Positions 55,531 through 64,000 of a DNA stretch of 64,000 nt are shown here, piece by piece. The first letter of the stretch is position 1. Every line of letters starts with the position of its first letter. The translations under genes were made by a program, and so were the position numbers. This DNA comes from an uncultured Chitinophagales bacterium (GTDB taxonomy: Bacteria; Bacteroidota; Bacteroidia; Chitinophagales; Chitinophagaceae), in the NCBI GenBank assembly GCA_946886475.1, contig CAMPIQ010000002.1, positions 1 through 64,000 of the forward strand. The letters run 5' to 3'. The notes under the pieces are model-generated. The model did no database searches, had not been told where the DNA came from, and saw only the letters and a program-made list of their open reading frames with translations.

Positions 55531-56784
55531 ATGCAATTCAATCGCGTCGTTATAACAGGAATGGGTGCTTTGACACCACTTGGGAATTCCATAACGGAAT
55601 ACTGGAATAATCTTAGGAATGGAGTTAGCGGCTGCGACTTTATTACAGGTTTTGATGCCTCTAAATTCAAAACCCGCTTTGCCTGTGAAATCAAAAATTT
55701 TGATCCAACCAATTTTCTGGAAAGGAAAGAAGCCCGGAAGGTGGACCGTTTTACACAAACGGCTCTGGTGGCAAGCGACCAGGCTGTGCAGGATGGTGGC
55801 ATTGATAAGAATAATGTGAACCACGACCGCGTGGGGGTTATTCTTGGCAGTGGCATCGGCGGACTCCTCACCTTTCAGGAAGAAGTTATGAATTTTGCCA
55901 AAGGTGAAGGCACACCCAGATTCAATCCTTTCTTCATTCCTAAAATGATCCTTGACATTGCTGCGGGACATATTTCAATGCGGCATGGGTTCAGAGGCCC
56001 CAATTTCGCAGTGGTGAGCGCATGTGCTTCATCTACCAATGCCATGATGGAAGCTTTTAATCTCATACGGATGGGAAAGGCTGACATGATATTGACCGGA
56101 GGCTCTGAAAGTGTGATAGGAGAAGCCGGTGTTGGAGGTTTTAATGCCATGAAAGCCCTGAGTGAAAGAAATGATGATCCCAAAACTGCTTCAAGGCCTT
56201 ATGATAAGGACCGGGATGGTTTTGTAATGGGTGAAGCCGCCGGCATTCTTGTTTTTGAAGAGTATGAACATGCCATCAAACGCGGAGCAAAGATCTATTG
56301 CGAAGTTGCAGGAGGAGGCGCTACTGCAGACGCACATCATATTACAGCTCCACATCCCGAAGGACTGGGAGCAAAAAATGTAATGCTTCAGGCCCTGGAT
56401 GATGCAGGTATGCAGGCTTCCGATATTGATTATATCAATACGCATGGAACTTCAACACCATTAGGGGACATAGCCGAGGTAAAAGCCATCATAGATGTTT
56501 TTGGCGAACATGCATTCAATCTGAATATCAGTTCTACAAAATCAATGACAGGCCATTGCCTTGGTGCAGCTGGCGTAATTGAGGCCATTGCCTGTATCAT
56601 GGCCGTTCAAAATGATATTGTACCACCTACCATCAACCATTTTACAGATGATCCCGAACTGGATCCGAGATTGAATTTCACATTCTGGGAAGCACAAAAA
56701 AGAACAGTCAATGCAGCCTTGAGCAATACTTTTGGTTTTGGTGGACATAATGCCTGTATGATCTTTAAGAAATATTTGGCCTGA
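55531..56784 (+). CDS. fabF: Beta-ketoacyl-ACP synthase II
   Basis: Condensing enzyme of fatty acid elongation. The 417-residue protein has the Cys-His-His triad: C165 in SACASSTNAMM, H305 in NTHGTSTPLGD and H342 in SMTGHCLGAAG. Length and motifs are normal. It is followed by rnc across a spacer with a heptad array. Confidence 0.98.
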   Translation: MQFNRVVITGMGALTPLGNSITEYWNNLRNGVSGCDFITGFDASKFKTRFACEIKNFDPTNFLERKEARKVDRFTQTALVASDQAVQDGGIDKNNVNHDRVGVILGSGIGGLLTFQEEVMNFAKGEGTPRFNPFFIPKMILDIAAGHISMRHGFRGPNFAVVSACASSTNAMMEAFNLIRMGKADMILTGGSESVIGEAGVGGFNAMKALSERNDDPKTASRPYDKDRDGFVMGEAAGILVFEEYEHAIKRGAKIYCEVAGGGATADAHHITAPHPEGLGAKNVMLQALDDAGMQASDIDYINTHGTSTPLGDIAEVKAIIDVFGEHAFNLNISSTKSMTGHCLGAAGVIEAIACIMAVQNDIVPPTINHFTDDPELDPRLNFTFWEAQKRTVNAALSNTFGFGGHNACMIFKKYLA

Positions 56785-56786
56785 GC

Positions 56787-56814
56787 AGCCAAAGGCCAGA
56801 GGCTAATAGCCAAT
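56787..56814 (+). repeat. Heptad array, RGCYAAT family, between fabF and rnc
   Basis: Four exact 7-bp steps start 3 bp after the fabF stop codon, including GGCTAAT and AGCCAAT. It reads in fabF sense. Confidence 0.75.
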
Positions 56815-56852
56815 TTAGTATTTGCGTAATAAATTTTGTAGTTTTCAATCCT

Positions 56853-57596
56853 GTGGATTTTTGGAAATCATTTTATAAGAAGAAACATGTTGATCCGTCT
56901 TTCAAAAAGCAATTGAAAGGTGTATTGGGATACTCACCCGGTAATACTTCACTTTATAAGACGGCACTTACACACCGCTCCGTAAAAGATACCATTGATG
57001 AAAATAACGAAAGGCTCGAATACCTGGGAGATGCTATTCTAAGCGCCCTTGTAGCAGATTACCTGTTCAAACGCTATCCCTATAAAGAGGAAGGTTTCCT
57101 TACTGAAATGCGTAGTAAGATGGTAAACCGGCAGCAGTTAAATGATATTGCGGTGAAAATGGGATTAAAAAAAATCACGGTCTATAATAAATCGGATAGT
57201 TCGCTTAAAACAAGTCAGATCTTTGGAAATACACTTGAAGCGCTTGTGGGAGCAATTTATCTTGATCTGGGATATAAGAAAACCGGTAAATGGGTAACTG
57301 AACGTATCATCATGCCCCATATGTTTGTTGAAGATCTTGAGATCCTTGAGATCAATCATAAGAACAAACTTTATGGATGGGCCAATAAGAACGGGCGACA
57401 ACTGGAATTTGAAACCCTTAATGAACAAATGGAAAACGGCAGACGGTTATTTACTGTGGGTGCCGTCATCAATGGTAAGGTAATAGCGCAGGGCAAGGCC
57501 TTTAATAAAAAAGATGCTTCACAAATTGCAGCGCAGCTTGCTGTAGAAAAATTAGGCATAGTCAATTCCGATTCTCCTGGTATGGAACAGGGATAG
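56853..57596 (+). CDS. rnc: Ribonuclease III
   Basis: A double-strand-specific RNase that processes rRNA precursors and structured mRNAs. The 247-residue protein has the catalytic signature ERLEYLGDA at residues 53-61, a second acidic cluster in NTLEALVGAIYLD, and a C-terminal double-stranded RNA-binding domain (about 170-240) ending with KKDASQIAAQLAVEKL. It starts with GTG at 56853; no ATG fits. Its products could include the hairpins and repeat arrays seen in this window, but that is speculation. Confidence 0.96.
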   Translation: MDFWKSFYKKKHVDPSFKKQLKGVLGYSPGNTSLYKTALTHRSVKDTIDENNERLEYLGDAILSALVADYLFKRYPYKEEGFLTEMRSKMVNRQQLNDIAVKMGLKKITVYNKSDSSLKTSQIFGNTLEALVGAIYLDLGYKKTGKWVTERIIMPHMFVEDLEILEINHKNKLYGWANKNGRQLEFETLNEQMENGRRLFTVGAVINGKVIAQGKAFNKKDASQIAAQLAVEKLGIVNSDSPGMEQG

Positions 57597-58013
57597 CACT
57601 TACGGATTTATAATCCGGAGTAGTTTTTCTTACCTCTTTTAAAACCCTTAAATAAATCACCTTATATAACTAAGTGTTTTTCTTAGTTCAATATTTCAGA
57701 AGTTCCCAGTATTAAGAATTTCAAGGTTGGTAAAACTACGATACCCGTGATGGGTGATCATGATAAATTTATCGGGTTTACTTAAAAATGCTACTGGTAT
57801 ATACTTAAAAGGCATTTGCTGAATACTAATGAGTTATGAAGGATTTTTTAAAAAATATGTAGTTTTCCGCAAGAAATAAGTAAAAATACTTGCAACTCAA
57901 AAAAACGGATTATAGTTTTGCTCTCGCTAATCAGAATCAGTAAGAAGAATTACTTATCAAACACTAACTGATTTATTTAGCAACCCTAAAAAAACTTTTA
58001 AAACATCCGTACC
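57597..58013. other. AT-rich spacer upstream of the secreted protein gene
   Basis: 417 bp without coding signal. A 7-bp stem hairpin (57668-57674 with 57682-57688, 7-nt loop) could end the rnc transcript. An ACCC/GGGT hairpin near 57742-57755 and an AT-rich region with GCAAG/CTTGC (57869-57873 with 57889-57893) lie further on. The length suggests a long leader or a regulated promoter for the gene at 58014. Confidence 0.4.
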
Positions 58014-58997
58014 GTGAAAAATCTTTTCCTCATAATTTTTGCTGTCCTGAGCTTCCAGCTTATACTTGCAAGCCCCCGCATCAAAGTAAAAAATAATGGT
58101 TACTGGCACAGTAACGCAACTTGGGATTTGAACCGGTTGCCTTCACAGGAAGATACCATTATCATACCTGCTGACAAGGTTGTTACCATAAATGATGATC
58201 AGGTGTTAAGTGGTAATGTATATATGCAGATCTATGGTAAACTCATCTTTCAGAACAACAATTCAACTTTAAAAATGGGTGCTGGTTCTACTGTACTGGT
58301 GTATAGTAACGGACAGATACTCGGTGGCGGAACGGCATCACAAAAACTCCGCATTGGGAACCTGGCCGTTTTTACCGGTAATGAGCCTCCGGTTAATGGT
58401 CCTCAAATGGCAACGGCTGCTTCAGGTGGATTTGAATCATTTAACGAGGTGGCCCTTCCGGTAAAATTTGTTGGCTTCACCGTTTCGCGCAGGCAGTCAA
58501 ATGATGTGCTGGTGCAATGGTCAACCTCAGAAGAGATGAATGCATATATGTATGAAGTTGAACGTAGCTATAATGGTTCAGAGTGGAATGCCATTGCATA
58601 TGTATCAGCCATTGGAAACAGCAATGCCCTAAATAATTATTCATATACCGATAAAAATATTGCAGTACGCATGGCTTATTACCGCGTAAAGCAGGTTGAT
58701 ATCGATGGAAGGTTCGCATATACAGCTATCAGGTCAGTAAAAACTGAAAATGAAATCGCTAACCAGGTAAACATTGCTTCAATTCAGGGGAAGGTTGTTT
58801 TACAATTTCCTGAGGAAATAAAAAGCCAGCTGGTTGTCCGGATAATTTCATTAGGCGGACAGGTTGCAGATCAGCAGGTTATCAACAACCCTGTGGGACA
58901 GCTGATCTTCCAGTCAAATATCAATATCAAAGGAAATTATATCGTGTCTGTAAGCAACGGTAAAGATATTCATGTTGCCAGGCAGGCCATATTTTAA
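58014..58997 (+). CDS. Secreted protein with possible type IX sorting-like C-terminus
   Basis: A 327-residue exported protein. A signal peptide (1-19, cut after LILAS) is followed by a G8-like region (about 25-75; NGYWHSNATWDLNRLPS and DTIIIPADKVVTI), a linker, a fibronectin-like domain (about 150-235; FTVSRRQSNDVLVQWST) and a C-terminal domain of about 80 residues that resembles type A sorting domains of the type IX secretion system, though the terminal Lys/Arg-rich end is weak. The start codon is GTG. Likely surface-located or released; the target is unknown. Confidence 0.8.
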   Translation: MKNLFLIIFAVLSFQLILASPRIKVKNNGYWHSNATWDLNRLPSQEDTIIIPADKVVTINDDQVLSGNVYMQIYGKLIFQNNNSTLKMGAGSTVLVYSNGQILGGGTASQKLRIGNLAVFTGNEPPVNGPQMATAASGGFESFNEVALPVKFVGFTVSRRQSNDVLVQWSTSEEMNAYMYEVERSYNGSEWNAIAYVSAIGNSNALNNYSYTDKNIAVRMAYYRVKQVDIDGRFAYTAIRSVKTENEIANQVNIASIQGKVVLQFPEEIKSQLVVRIISLGGQVADQQVINNPVGQLIFQSNINIKGNYIVSVSNGKDIHVARQAIF

Positions 58998-59024
58998 ACT
59001 CGTTTTTTTAGGCGTTGAGGAAAA

Positions 59025-59056
59025 TCCCTGGGTTTCTACCCGGGGACTTCTTTTTT
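59025..59056 (+). terminator. Intrinsic terminator of the secreted protein gene
   Basis: TCCCTGGGT (59025-59033) pairs with ACCCGGGGA (59038-59046) with one G-U pair and a 4-nt loop, followed by CTTCTTTTTT. Confidence 0.85.
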
Positions 59057-59159
59057 AAATTCATCATTAAAGGCCCTGAGCAGGGAAACGATTTGCATTC
59101 ATTGATCAGTATGTCAAAAAGAACATCTGAATTGCAACCTGGCTACATTTTAAATTCAA

Positions 59160-59561
59160 CTATTTTACTTCCTGGCAAAGCTCCACCAGCACACCGCCTG
59201 TTGATTTGGGATGAAGAAAACAAACAAGTTTGTTATCAGCGCCGGGTTTGGGTTTTTCATTAAGCAGAATAAATCCCTGGTTCCTTAATCTTTCCATTTC
59301 AGCCTGGATATCTGTTACTTCAAATGCGATATGGTGGATCCCTTCACCTTTTTTTTCCAGGTATTTGCTGATCACGCCATCCGGTGATGTTGATTCCAGT
59401 AGCTCAATCTTGGTATCGCCTTGCTGAAAAAATGCGGTATTCACATTTTCCGATTCAACCTTTTCGGTTTTATAGCAGCTGGTGTTCAGCAATTTTTCAA
59501 ATAAGGGTATGGAACTGGCCAGTGAATTAATGGCAATTCCAATATGTTCAACTTTGAGCAT
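59160..59561 (-). CDS. mce: Methylmalonyl-CoA epimerase
   Basis: Interconverts (R)- and (S)-methylmalonyl-CoA, linking propionate metabolism to succinyl-CoA. The 133-residue protein is a glyoxalase/VOC fold with metal ligands H6 (VEHIGIA), His 76 or 77 in GIHHIAFEV and E127 in VELCQE, all standard. No mutase gene is near. It is a single gene, divergent from the cysteine desulfurase. Confidence 0.94.
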   Translation of the reverse strand: MLKVEHIGIAINSLASSIPLFEKLLNTSCYKTEKVESENVNTAFFQQGDTKIELLESTSPDGVISKYLEKKGEGIHHIAFEVTDIQAEMERLRNQGFILLNEKPKPGADNKLVCFLHPKSTGGVLVELCQEVK

Positions 59562-59633
59562 AGGTTTATATTATGATATTGGTAAAATTAAGTACCCCGG
59601 TGTTCAGGTTAGAAAATCTTCTTTGAATTGAGG

Positions 59634-59641
59634 TAAATTTG
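59634..59641 (+). promoter_or_regulatory. Predicted -7 promoter box of the cysteine desulfurase gene
   Basis: TAAATTTG matches TAnnTTTG, 47 bp before the ATG at 59689. A -33 element is not clear. Confidence 0.45.
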
Positions 59642-59688
59642 TGTTCGCGAATGTCGAAACTAAATTTATCAGGGAGACGGAATAAACC

Positions 59689-60873
59689 ATGTTACAGCTT
59701 CCCATATATCTTGATCATAATGCAACAACTCCCTGTGATAAAAGGGTAGTGGAGGCGATGTTGCCCTATTTCAGTCAGGATTTTGGTAATGCCGCCAGCC
59801 GTAATCATTCTTTTGGCTGGCATGCTGCCGAAGCGGTTGATATGGCCAGGGAACAGGTGGCTGGTTTGATCAACGCCCTGAAGCAGGAGATCATCTTTAC
59901 TTCAGGCGCTACTGAAGCCGTAAATCTTGCTATTAAAGGAGTAATAGAAGCCTATGCCACAAAAGGCAATCATATCATTACCTCCAATATAGAGCACAAG
60001 GCTGTTCTTGACGCCTGCAGGCATCTTGAAAAGCAGGGTGTGGAAATTAGCTATATTCAAGTGGATAAAGATGGACTATTAGCGGCCAGTGATATTGAAA
60101 GAGAAATAAGGCCGGAAACGGTTTTGATTTCGGTAATGTATGCAAATAATGAGTTGGGAACCATTATGCCAATAAAGGAAATTGGGTTGCTTGCAAAAAA
60201 ACATAAGATCGTTTTTTTTACAGATGCCACCCAGGCTGCAGGTAAAATACCGGTTAACGTATTGAATGATAACGTAGATCTGCTGGCCATGTCGGCCCAT
60301 AAAATGTACGGTCCAAAAGGTATTGGTGCACTCTATGTACGAAGGAGAGATCCAAGAATAAGTATCGCCGCACAAATGGATGGTGGCGGGCATGAAAGAG
60401 GTATGCGAAGTGGTACACTTAATGTTCCGGGTATTGTTGGATTTGGAAAAGCCTGTGACATTGCAGCTATGGAAATGGAAAAGGATCAAAACCATACTTC
60501 CCTGCTTCGCAATAAACTTGAAGCCGCTCTTTTGAGGCTAAATGAAACATATGTAAATGGAAGCACAGAAAACAGGCTGCCACATGTTACCAATATTTCA
60601 TTCCGGAATGTAAATGACGAAGCCCTGATCTCAGGCATTAATAAAGAAATAGCCGTGTCTTCAGGGTCGGCCTGTTCCTCTGCCTCAATTGAACCTTCTT
60701 ATGTGCTCAGGGCTATTGGACTGGATGATGACCTGGCACAAAGTTCGATTAGATTTGGATTAGGTAAATTTACCACTGAAGAGGAAATTGAATATACAAT
60801 TGAAAGGATCACTGATACGGTTTTTGATTTACGTGCAATGATCGCTTCCATGGTTAAAAAAGAACATAATTAA
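59689..60873 (+). CDS. iscS: Cysteine desulfurase (IscS/NifS type)
   Basis: A PLP enzyme that takes sulfur from cysteine for Fe-S clusters and thiolated tRNA. The 394-residue protein has the PLP lysine K205 in SAHKMYGPKG and the persulfide-forming C329 in SGSACSSAS, close to the group I (IscS) pattern with a flexible loop. It is followed 15 bp later by an IscA-type gene, but no iscU, hscA or fdx are near. I give the symbol by similarity; nifS-like would also fit. Confidence 0.95.
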   Translation: MLQLPIYLDHNATTPCDKRVVEAMLPYFSQDFGNAASRNHSFGWHAAEAVDMAREQVAGLINALKQEIIFTSGATEAVNLAIKGVIEAYATKGNHIITSNIEHKAVLDACRHLEKQGVEISYIQVDKDGLLAASDIEREIRPETVLISVMYANNELGTIMPIKEIGLLAKKHKIVFFTDATQAAGKIPVNVLNDNVDLLAMSAHKMYGPKGIGALYVRRRDPRISIAAQMDGGGHERGMRSGTLNVPGIVGFGKACDIAAMEMEKDQNHTSLLRNKLEAALLRLNETYVNGSTENRLPHVTNISFRNVNDEALISGINKEIAVSSGSACSSASIEPSYVLRAIGLDDDLAQSSIRFGLGKFTTEEEIEYTIERITDTVFDLRAMIASMVKKEHN

Positions 60874-60888
60874 TTAAAAAAGAGTAGC

Positions 60889-61239
60889 ATGGTATCCACA
60901 GAAAATGGAATATACATAACTGATAAGGCCAAAGAAAGGGTCATTCAGCTAATGGAAGAATCAGGTCATGCTGAAGATCCTTCCTACTTTGTGAGAGTTG
61001 GTGTTGTAGGCGGCGGCTGTTCAGGCCTTAGTTATAAACTTGATTTTGATAATCAGATAAAACCAGGTGACCAGATCTTTGAGCATAATGGTATTAAAGT
61101 AGTCACCGATCTTAAAAGCTTTCTTTACCTCGTAAATACCACGCTTGAATTTTCAGATGGGTTAAATGGTAAGGGATTTTATTTTAACAATCCCAATGCA
61201 AGCAGAACCTGCGGTTGTGGTGAAAGCTTTTCAGTGTAA
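60889..61239 (+). CDS. IscA/SufA/ErpA-type Fe-S assembly protein
   Basis: A 116-residue A-type carrier for Fe-S clusters with the three conserved cysteines, C44 in GGGCSGLSY and C108/C110 in CGCG. The sequence cannot separate IscA from ErpA or SufA. It forms a two-gene unit with the upstream cysteine desulfurase. Confidence 0.95.
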   Translation: MVSTENGIYITDKAKERVIQLMEESGHAEDPSYFVRVGVVGGGCSGLSYKLDFDNQIKPGDQIFEHNGIKVVTDLKSFLYLVNTTLEFSDGLNGKGFYFNNPNASRTCGCGESFSV

Positions 61240-61363
61240 TAAAGGTTGAACCGGCACGTAACCGTTCATTCAAATTCAATATTTCAGAAAGTGCAGATCG
61301 CTGACTTTTCTTTCTGCCCGGCTATCTGAGTTCAAAGATGGAATTTACTTATTTTGCATCCAC

Positions 61364-63832
61364 ATGTGGTCTATCTGTAAAAAAGAACTCAGACAGTTTT
61401 TTAATAGTTTAACCGGGTATATAGCGATCATAGTTTTTTTGCTGGCCAATGGACTGGTATTATTTGTATTCAGCGACAACATGCTTGATTATGGATATGC
61501 CACCCTGGAAAAATTTTTCTCCATTGCCCCATGGATACTGATGTTCCTGATTTCGGCCATCACCATGCGCAGTTTTTCTGAGGAGTTTAAAACCGGAACA
61601 TTTGAGATCCTGCAAACGCGTCCACTGAGTAGCTGGCAGATCGTGAGCGGTAAATTTCTTGGAAGTCTTATTGTTGCCACTATTGCGCTGGTACCAACCC
61701 TGGTTTATTATTTTACAATGAACCACCTGGCCTCAACAGAAGGGATTGATTCAGGCGCAGCCGCCGGTTCATATCTTGGTTTATTTCTGCTGACCGCACT
61801 TTTTGTTTCCATTGGGATCTGCGTAAGCAGCTTCACCACCAATTCGGTAGTGGCATTCATCATCAGTTTAATTGCCTGCATATTATTTTATTTTGGATTT
61901 ACAGCCATCAGCCAGTTGCCTTTATTCAAAAATGGGTTTGATTACTATATTGAAATGATCGGTATCGATTTTCATTACCAGAGCATCAGCAGGGGTGTGA
62001 TAGATACCCGCGATATCATTTATTTCATCAGCATCATATTATTCTTCCTGATGGTAACCAGGCAGAATTCAGGAAAAAGGATCAGCCATAAAAAAAATGC
62101 CATCTGGTGGGCTGGACTGGTAATAGCCATAGCAGCCATAAATTTTCTTGCTTCTGAGTTGCATACAAGAATGGATCTTACAGAAGAAAAAAGGTATTCA
62201 CTTACCAGTACATCAGAGGAGCTTGTGGAGAATTTACCTGGTGAAATGAACATTGATGTATTTCTTGAAGGTGATTTTCCATCTGAGTTCAGGAAACTCG
62301 GTAATGCAACAAAAGAATTTTTGATGATGCTGAGGGAAGCCGATCCATCCAAAATTCAGTACAGGTTCATAGATCCCCAGGATGAAGTGCTACCCGGCCG
62401 CAGTTGGGGAGATTCAATCCAGGTTTTAGGGGCCAGCCCTATTAACCTTAGTGTGCAGGTGAAAGCTGGTGAAGAAAATAAAGTTGTCTTTCCATATGCG
62501 GTTATCAGGTACAATGACCGGGTTGAGTTGGTGAATCTGTTTCAAAGCAGCAAAAGAAATATCACTGTTGCTGAATTGAATAATGCAGAAGCCATGATGG
62601 AATACCAGTTTGCAAAGGCAATGGACAGGATAATGGATCCTGAAAAACCTTCCATAGCTTATGTTATTGGAAACGGACAACCAGAAGATGCTTCAAGTTT
62701 TAGTCTCTGGTATGCTATAGATCCCGAAAGTGTGCCGGACCAAACCGTAAACCCGGAGTATTTTGATGTGAATGAGAAAAGTAATTACAGGCTGGGTTTA
62801 TTTAATCTTGAAATGCAAAGGTCTGTCCCGGACGAGATCAAAGTACTTGTAATAGTCAAGCCTTCTATTGCTTTTTCAGAGGCAGCAAAATTAAAATTAG
62901 ACCAGTACATTATGAGGGGCGGCAAGGTGTTATGGTTTATAGACAACCTCAATGCGGAACCCGATAGCCTGAGTATAAAATCGCAATTGATAGCTTATGA
63001 CCGTAACCTGAATCTCCAGGACCTGTTGTTTACCTATGGAGCACGCATTAATCCTGATCTCGTTATGGACCTGCAGTGCGATTTTCTTCCCTTTGCAGTG
63101 GGTGGCAGTGCAACCGATCCGCAATATGAATTCCTGCACTGGAATTATTATCCCTTATTTGAATCTGCAAATAATCATATCATCAATAAAAATATCGGTT
63201 TGGTTGCAGGCCGGTTTGTCAATTCAATTGATACGATAGAAAATGAGGATATCAGGAAAACATTTTTGTTACAAAGCTCTGCCAATTCCAGGACCATCAG
63301 TACCCCTGCCATGATCAGTCCTAATGAAAACAGGAATACTCCACAGGATGAACTGTTCAATCAAAAAGGTATTCCTGTTGGCGTTTTACTTGAAGGAAGA
63401 TTTACTTCCTTCTTCCGGGGCCGGATAAGCCGTGCGCAGGTAGACAGTCTTAAAGACCTCGGAGGTTTCAGGGATTCAAATATCGAAGAAAATAAAATGA
63501 TCGTGGTAGCAGATGGTGACATTGTTTTAAATGATGTAGGTGCCCAGGGCCCTCTGCCTATGGGAATGAATTTATTTACTGTAGGATCTCAATACCAGTA
63601 CCAGTTTGCCAATCGTGATTTTTTGTTGAACTGCCTTGAATACCTTACCAGCAAAACAAATATCATTGAAACAAGGAACAAGGAAATTATACTCCGGTTG
63701 CTGGATGCACGGAAAGTTGAAGATGAAAGAACAAAATGGCAATTGCTGAATATTGCCTTACCAATATTACTGGTTATTTTGTCTGGCTTCATTTACCAGC
63801 AGTTCCGCAGGTACCGGTTCGCTTCCAGATAG
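61364..63832 (+). CDS. gldFG: GldF-GldG fusion, gliding motility ABC transporter component
   Basis: An 822-residue fusion. Residues 1 to about 240 form an ABC-2-type permease with six helices and the SFSEEFKTGTFEILQTRP segment of GldF. From about residue 245 a membrane helix (AIWWAGLVIAIAAINFLAS) and a large extracytoplasmic domain follow, with EEKRYSLTSTS and the GldG pattern to a C-terminal helix near 790-815. In flavobacteria these are two genes. With the ATPase GldA the complex is needed for gliding in some species. No gldA is in the window. A promoter-like TATTTTG ends 7 bp before the ATG. Confidence 0.9.
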   Translation: MWSICKKELRQFFNSLTGYIAIIVFLLANGLVLFVFSDNMLDYGYATLEKFFSIAPWILMFLISAITMRSFSEEFKTGTFEILQTRPLSSWQIVSGKFLGSLIVATIALVPTLVYYFTMNHLASTEGIDSGAAAGSYLGLFLLTALFVSIGICVSSFTTNSVVAFIISLIACILFYFGFTAISQLPLFKNGFDYYIEMIGIDFHYQSISRGVIDTRDIIYFISIILFFLMVTRQNSGKRISHKKNAIWWAGLVIAIAAINFLASELHTRMDLTEEKRYSLTSTSEELVENLPGEMNIDVFLEGDFPSEFRKLGNATKEFLMMLREADPSKIQYRFIDPQDEVLPGRSWGDSIQVLGASPINLSVQVKAGEENKVVFPYAVIRYNDRVELVNLFQSSKRNITVAELNNAEAMMEYQFAKAMDRIMDPEKPSIAYVIGNGQPEDASSFSLWYAIDPESVPDQTVNPEYFDVNEKSNYRLGLFNLEMQRSVPDEIKVLVIVKPSIAFSEAAKLKLDQYIMRGGKVLWFIDNLNAEPDSLSIKSQLIAYDRNLNLQDLLFTYGARINPDLVMDLQCDFLPFAVGGSATDPQYEFLHWNYYPLFESANNHIINKNIGLVAGRFVNSIDTIENEDIRKTFLLQSSANSRTISTPAMISPNENRNTPQDELFNQKGIPVGVLLEGRFTSFFRGRISRAQVDSLKDLGGFRDSNIEENKMIVVADGDIVLNDVGAQGPLPMGMNLFTVGSQYQYQFANRDFLLNCLEYLTSKTNIIETRNKEIILRLLDARKVEDERTKWQLLNIALPILLVILSGFIYQQFRRYRFASR

Positions 63833-63889
63833 CGATTGGTGCGCCTTCCTTAACTATATTTGCCCATTCAAGCAAAGCGTGGAATCATT

Positions 63890-64000
63890 ATGTCGACAGA
63901 TCAGATCACTTACCTGGTATTTGGAATAGTATTGTTAATAGCAGTTGTGCTTGACCTTGGATTGTTGAGTAAAAGTTCTGCAGAGATCAGCATCAAAAAG
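63890..64000 (+). CDS. TerC-family membrane protein, N-terminal part, cut by window edge
   Basis: Only 37 codons lie in the window. They read a start followed by a hydrophobic helix (YLVFGIVLLIAVVLDLGL) and ISIKK, which fits the N-terminus of the TerC/Alx family (metal ion or manganese export and tellurium resistance). The gene starts 58 bp after gldFG. The family call is based on a short stretch and needs the rest of the gene. Confidence 0.7.
   Translation, partial: MSTDQITYLVFGIVLLIAVVLDLGLLSKSSAEISIKK

Noticed and set aside
59015..59263. Small frame spanning the terminator and the end of mce
   Set aside because: It includes the terminator hairpin and overlaps the antisense of a conserved gene.
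57687..61289. Identical 15-bp word (TTCAATATTTCAGAA) at 57687 and 61275
   Set aside because: In 64 kb of AT-rich sequence one or two such matches are expected by chance, and the flanks do not match.

Overview
The window looks like chromosomal core DNA of a Bacteroidota bacterium, most likely of the order Chitinophagales (Chitinophagaceae-like). Evidence includes an LpxC-FabZ fusion gene, an ftsX-DUF3098-uppP gene order, a tsaE-alanine dehydrogenase pair, an ileS gene followed by a TraR/DksA-like gene, a GldF/GldG-type gliding-motility transporter, tricorn-like S41 peptidases, a TonB receptor with a carboxypeptidase-regulatory N-terminus, and promoters of the Bacteroidota type (TAnnTTTG). I see no phage, IS element, CRISPR array, tRNA or rRNA gene. 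The family-level placement is inference.

Layout. 1-1528: uppP (cut by the window edge), a DUF3098 gene and ftsX on the minus strand. 1787-5622: leuS and a secreted protein. 5792-13053: two large tricorn-like peptidases around a small membrane protein. 13107-18732: an M23 peptidase, ruvB, three response regulators without a kinase, and a HerA/YjgR-like ATPase. 18900-24214: a lipoprotein, recQ, a four-helix-bundle protein and a copper-type P-ATPase. 24421-28997: tsaE and ald, then lpxC/fabZ-lpxA with an ABC ATPase. 29067-31483: a cysteine-rich PchR-like AraC regulator, a His-rich membrane protein and a DUF421 protein.

31520-41018 holds a complete heme pathway from glutamyl-tRNA to protoheme: hemA-hemC-hemD-hemE-hemF-hemB-hemL on the minus strand, and hemH plus hemJ divergently. 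It is followed by a PepSY membrane protein and a TonB-dependent siderophore receptor, so iron import and iron use sit together. 44945-46650: mtnA with a class II aldolase (methylthioadenosine salvage). 46803-54515: ileS, a DksA-like protein with a histone-like tail, and surface or unknown proteins. 54583-57596: a GNAT enzyme and the classical acpP-fabF-rnc group. 58014-64000: a secreted protein, methylmalonyl-CoA epimerase, cysteine desulfurase with an IscA-type protein, a GldF-GldG fusion and the start of a TerC-family gene.

The most unusual signal is not a gene. Many intergenic spacers consist of degenerate tandem repeats with a unit of exactly 7 bp. Most start at or within a few bases of a stop codon and read in the sense of that gene. 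The sequence word differs between sites (RGCCAAT, GAGYTGY, GACTAAA, ANANGGA and others), but the 7-bp period is shared. A second unusual feature is a set of promoter boxes only 4-6 bp before the start codon (tsaE, lpxC, the AraC gene), which predicts mRNAs with almost no leader.
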